Assembly (NCBI GenBank): GCA_010909165.1
Contig: MU008201.1
Coordinates: forward strand, 62,001-126,000
Source of the DNA: Anthoceros angustus
Lineage: Eukaryota > Streptophyta > Anthocerotopsida > Anthocerotales > Anthocerotaceae
DNA: 64,000 bases
Direction: 5' to 3'
Shown here: in pieces, positions 59,607 to 64,000 of the stretch
Position numbering within the stretch: the stretch's first letter is position 1
How the letters are laid out: every line of letters starts with the position of its first letter
Notes under the pieces: generated by a model
Seen by the model: the letters and a program-made list of their open reading frames with translations, nothing else
Told to the model about the DNA's origin: nothing
Database searches by the model: none
Position numbers and translations under genes: made by a program

Positions 59607-59952
59607 TCACGTCGGCGCCCTCCTCTTCAGCTGCGTGAAGTGTTTCAAACAGCAGGTATCTCGAGGCCTGGTGACAGACAGATCACGCCATCCGATTCGG
59701 CTTCACCAGGCAGAAGGAAATGAAGGACGTGCCTGGACAAGCTAGCTTCACCAGTGGTTAGTACGCCCTTTTTCATTCCAGACTATGACATCTTGGGAGG
59801 GTAGGTAGCTTCAAAGTAGACTTTCGGGGCCTAGTCCCATGACCTGGGCCTCTACAGGGCTGTTCCCCATCGCCCCAATGTGGAAGGGACTTTCCATCTC
59901 TCCATATTTGTGGAGTCTACACGTTCCAATTGAATAGGTGCCAATCTACATA

Positions 59953-61769
59953 GAGTACTTGGCCCGATTCCGGACGGACCACAAATCGGAATTAGCCCCC
60001 ACGGCCTGTAACTCAGACATAAGAATCGGGTTTCAAAGAAACTCTAGCATTCCTTACGCCATAAGTATTGCTATATAAAGTTAAATATCTCTGGTCATGA
60101 TAGATAAGGATCACCACATCAAATCACCTAAGATACTATTTTCTAGTCTAATTTGGGTATCTCAATTGAGAAACTCAATTTTGGCTATCTTAAGATACAT
60201 GAATTTAATGTCCTATGGCTATTACCGAGAGTGGTTTACCAACTCCACACCACCATCAATGAATGCCAGCCTGCCTCTTAAAGTTCTGCTCAAAATTGAG
60301 CAGAGAACCCTCTTTGCTACTCAAGTTTTCCCGCCTTCTCCACACATCTTCATAAACCCAAATTTAGTGAAGGAAGACTTCCTCTTCTTGAATCTAATCT
60401 TCAGCTCTCCAGCTCATGTTATTGCTGCCTGCAATACACATCAAACTCTCTCAGCTGGTTTCAGAGCTGCTGGTATATGGCCATTAGATACTAGTACAAT
60501 GGATTGCAATTTTGGTCCTTTAATCCGTCATAGGCAAGAATGGGTAGGGAATGGACAGTGGAGGGATAACGTGGAAAGCCTGCAGGATCTTGGGCAGGAC
60601 ATAACAACTGCAAGTGAGAGTCGGCTACTTCATGAAGAAGGCGATATGGAAAATGCACAGGGTCACCTGCAGGAGGATGAAGTTGCTAACCTGTAATTTC
60701 AAATGTCTCAAAGCCCCGGACAAGATGCAGATTGCTGACCTCAGAACTGGAATAGCGCATTCGTGGAAAATGGTGAGCTGTCACTCAATGCAGTAGCTGC
60801 AGTTGACATAAACAAGGAGGGAACTGAGGGCTTGTGTGATATGGATCTTGCCCAAGTTCAGCAAGATCAGCTTCAAAGCTCGAATGATTTGGAACTCTTG
60901 CCAGCAGAGATGACCGCCCATATGGAGGCTATCTTGAGCACTACTTCTCATCATCCTCCACACACACTTCATAGGAGAAAAGGTAAGGCCTTCCAACGAG
61001 CAATTGTTCTGACTAGCGAGACATTCATCTTGGTAGAGAGAGCAAAGGAGATGGAGATGTATGAAAGGGAGACATCTGCAGCAAGGAAAGCAGCAGAAAG
61101 GTTAGAAAGGCAAGTTGCAATTGAACAAAAGAAGATTGAAGTTGCAAAACGGAAAGCGGAGGAAGCATTAGCAAAAGCCCAGAAAAAGGAGATGGAAATC
61201 GCAGACAAAAGGGCTAGGAGGGAGGACGCTCTTGCACAAAAGTTGGCATTGAGAGCTCACGTTGCAGCTGGAAAAGAAGCTGCTAGGGAGGCTTGCCGGG
61301 CAAGTCAAGCAGCCATAGCAGCTGCTATTTGCAAGATGGGCCCCAACTGAGGGGCTGCTTTTGTCGCCATAGCTAGAAGAAGTGTCGGGCAAACACTCTG
61401 TTTGTTGTGTAAGGTTTGTTGTCTCGCCACCACCCCTTTGTCTAGATGCAGTGTGAGCTTGTCCAGTCCACTAGCCATTTGTCCAGTAGCCGCCCATTGC
61501 TGTCCGCATGCCCAGCAATTGTGTCCGAGACATCATGGCGATGGCCTGTCTAGATGCCCAACTGTCTGGGAGAGAAGTTTGCAATTCCGAACTCTGGTTT
61601 CATATAAGCTTATATATATACGTATTTTATACAAATTTTGGTTGATATACGGTACTTCAATAAGAACTGAAGAGACGTATCCAAAAAGTATTTTTCTATA
61701 TTTTTTGACTCAGTAAAACGCACACTATGATTTTCCGCAATTGCTTGGCCGGAATCGGGCCAAGGACTC
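59953..61769 (+). mobile_element. TIR DNA transposon with eroded DDE (pogo-like) transposase
   Basis: Ends 59953-59973 and 61749-61769 are inverted repeats (GAGTACTTGGCCCGATTCC against GAGTCCTTGGCCCGATTCC). CAT lies beside both ends (59949-59951 and 61770-61772), a possible 3-bp duplication. Within, an open frame 60097-60696 contains SAGFRAAGIWPLDTSTMD, the phrase that ends DDE_1 endonuclease domains. A second frame, 60763-61350, encodes a Lys/Glu/Ala coiled coil typical of the tails of such transposases. The catalytic DDE residues and N-terminal DNA-binding domain are missing. Confidence 0.6.
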
Positions 61770-61896
61770 CATGTATGTCGTAGTTTTAGGTTTCGAGTTT
61801 AGGTTTCGGTATTTAGCCAGGAAGCCCTAGATATGTATCCTTTTCGTTGCAACTCATAGTAGTTTGTTCTTACGGCGATCAGCGGGATCGCCCACC

Positions 61897-63074
<1,178 letters not shown>

Positions 63075-64000
63075 ATTTCTTTAGTGGCGGTGTCCTAATT
63101 TTTAGCACTCGGGGTAATTCCATACGGCGAGAGTTGTCATCGCGGGGACCCGAAATTAGGTTGGACATTTTGAAGCAGCTGTCCTTGAGGATCCTAGATG
63201 GGTCATTTGTTCGAGTATGATTAGTGTTTCTTTGCCCTCCGATATATGGATTCGTTGCGCTGTGACTGTAAATTGGTCCTTGGGTCTTGCTGTCTTCCTG
63301 AAATCAAATCCCAGTCTGTTACGCTGCTGCATGGGACCTGCAAGCAACGCGTCTTTCCATCGAGGAACTTCACCAACATCTGATAGCCAGGCACAGCGAC
63401 GCCATTACGCGACCCGATCACGCTTTCGGCTCTGTTCCGGTCCCTGGGCTTCCAAGATTTTTGCACAACCCTCTTTAATCATTATTTTAAGTTACGGGAA
63501 AGAAAAACAGGCGGAAGTGCAATCAGACTCAAGACTCGTTTGACCAGGCACCTACCTAGACATAAATTTTCGATTCCATTATTTTACGATCCCTGTTCAC
63601 AACCCTTCCCAGCACGGTTGGATTCGGCGACGTTTCATTTCCCCGCATACATACCTAGAGAGGTTCTTAATAAAATCTGACATGGCCAAGTCTAGTTCGT
63701 TTGCCGGTGTACCCAGGGGCTGCAGTCGGAGCTGTTGCGGTTGTCATTTCTTCTAGAAACGTCAACCACGGCTCCCGGTAATTAGGTTGCCTCCGATAAG
63801 AAGCATAGGAAGCCAACCACATCTGTCAATCGACCGGGGCGAGTGACAGAAAGATAGTCTCGTATCAGCACTCGCAGTAGAAAAGGGACGTTCAGGCACT
63901 CGCCACAATACTTGGATCGATGCTCCTGCCTATCGATGGTACTTTGCCACTCCTTCGGGTGAGAGATCGTCTGCTGGTATTGCGGACAAACTCGTTGCTG
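63075..64000. other. 3' flank of RPS4; one exon-like fragment, otherwise nothing
   Basis: 63338-63379 on the minus strand reads MLVKFLDGKTRCLQ between an acceptor-like and a donor-like site, resembling the start of the ubiquitin-like N-terminus of plant SDE2 proteins. No continuation was found. The rest holds no recognisable gene. Confidence 0.3.

Noticed and set aside
61837-61845. TATCCTTTT resembling a U12-type 5' splice site near RPS4
   Set aside because: It lies in the 5' flank with no branch-site partner; all RPS4 introns are ordinary GT-AG.

Overview
The window is nuclear DNA of a land plant. It carries plant-specific families (PLS-class pentatricopeptide proteins, a tonoplast aquaporin, an RWA-type wall acetyltransferase, a plant ABCC transporter), AAACCCTA telo-boxes, GT-AG introns mostly 75-175 bp long, and LINE, copia, gypsy and CACTA elements. 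Compact introns, intronless PLS-PPR genes and mixed GC content suit an early-diverging lineage (bryophyte, lycophyte or fern). That placement is inference; I cannot name a species.

Layout. 1-5.8 kb is gene-poor: two possible exons, a TA-flanked terminal-inverted-repeat element (804-1908), minisatellites and a 5S-rRNA-like repeat. 6.0-11.3 kb holds two head-to-head paralogous PLS-PPR genes about 23 bp apart; the leftward copy is frameshifted in its E+ region. 12.2-13.2 kb is a His-rich polytopic membrane protein. 17.1-22.9 kb is a 12-exon full-length ABCC transporter. 24.6-29.5 kb has an intronless class-3 lipase, a small Cys-rich protein ending in a CaaX box, and a secreted LysM protein.

30.6-41.0 kb is a transposon nest that resolves almost to the base. 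A 5'-truncated LINE with a 26-bp target duplication was hit by a CACTA element (TSD AAG), which was hit in turn by an internally deleted copia element (TSD CAAGG). The CACTA/LINE right end is then present twice in tandem, with copies that differ mainly by small indels. A gypsy gag relic, an 81-bp retroelement tail and a second 5S-like repeat follow.

41.3-50.0 kb is a clean gene block: proteasome subunit RPN5 (11 exons), a two-domain nucleoside hydrolase of the NSH3 type (13 exons) and a TIP aquaporin on the opposite strand. 50.5-51.5 kb is a second LINE relic. 53.3-56.6 kb is an RWA/CAS1-domain gene (14 exons) with a probable GC-AG intron. 58.7-59.6 kb is an intron-containing CCT7 pseudogene, followed by an eroded DDE transposon (59.95-61.77 kb) and ribosomal protein eS4 (61.9-63.1 kb).

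Most genes are housekeeping or membrane functions without an operon-like link. I found no wholly new biochemical system. The most notable items are the nested transposon stratigraphy, a retroelement 3'-end stem-loop signature shared by several loci, the 5S-like repeats, and the PPR pair with divergent PLS copy number.
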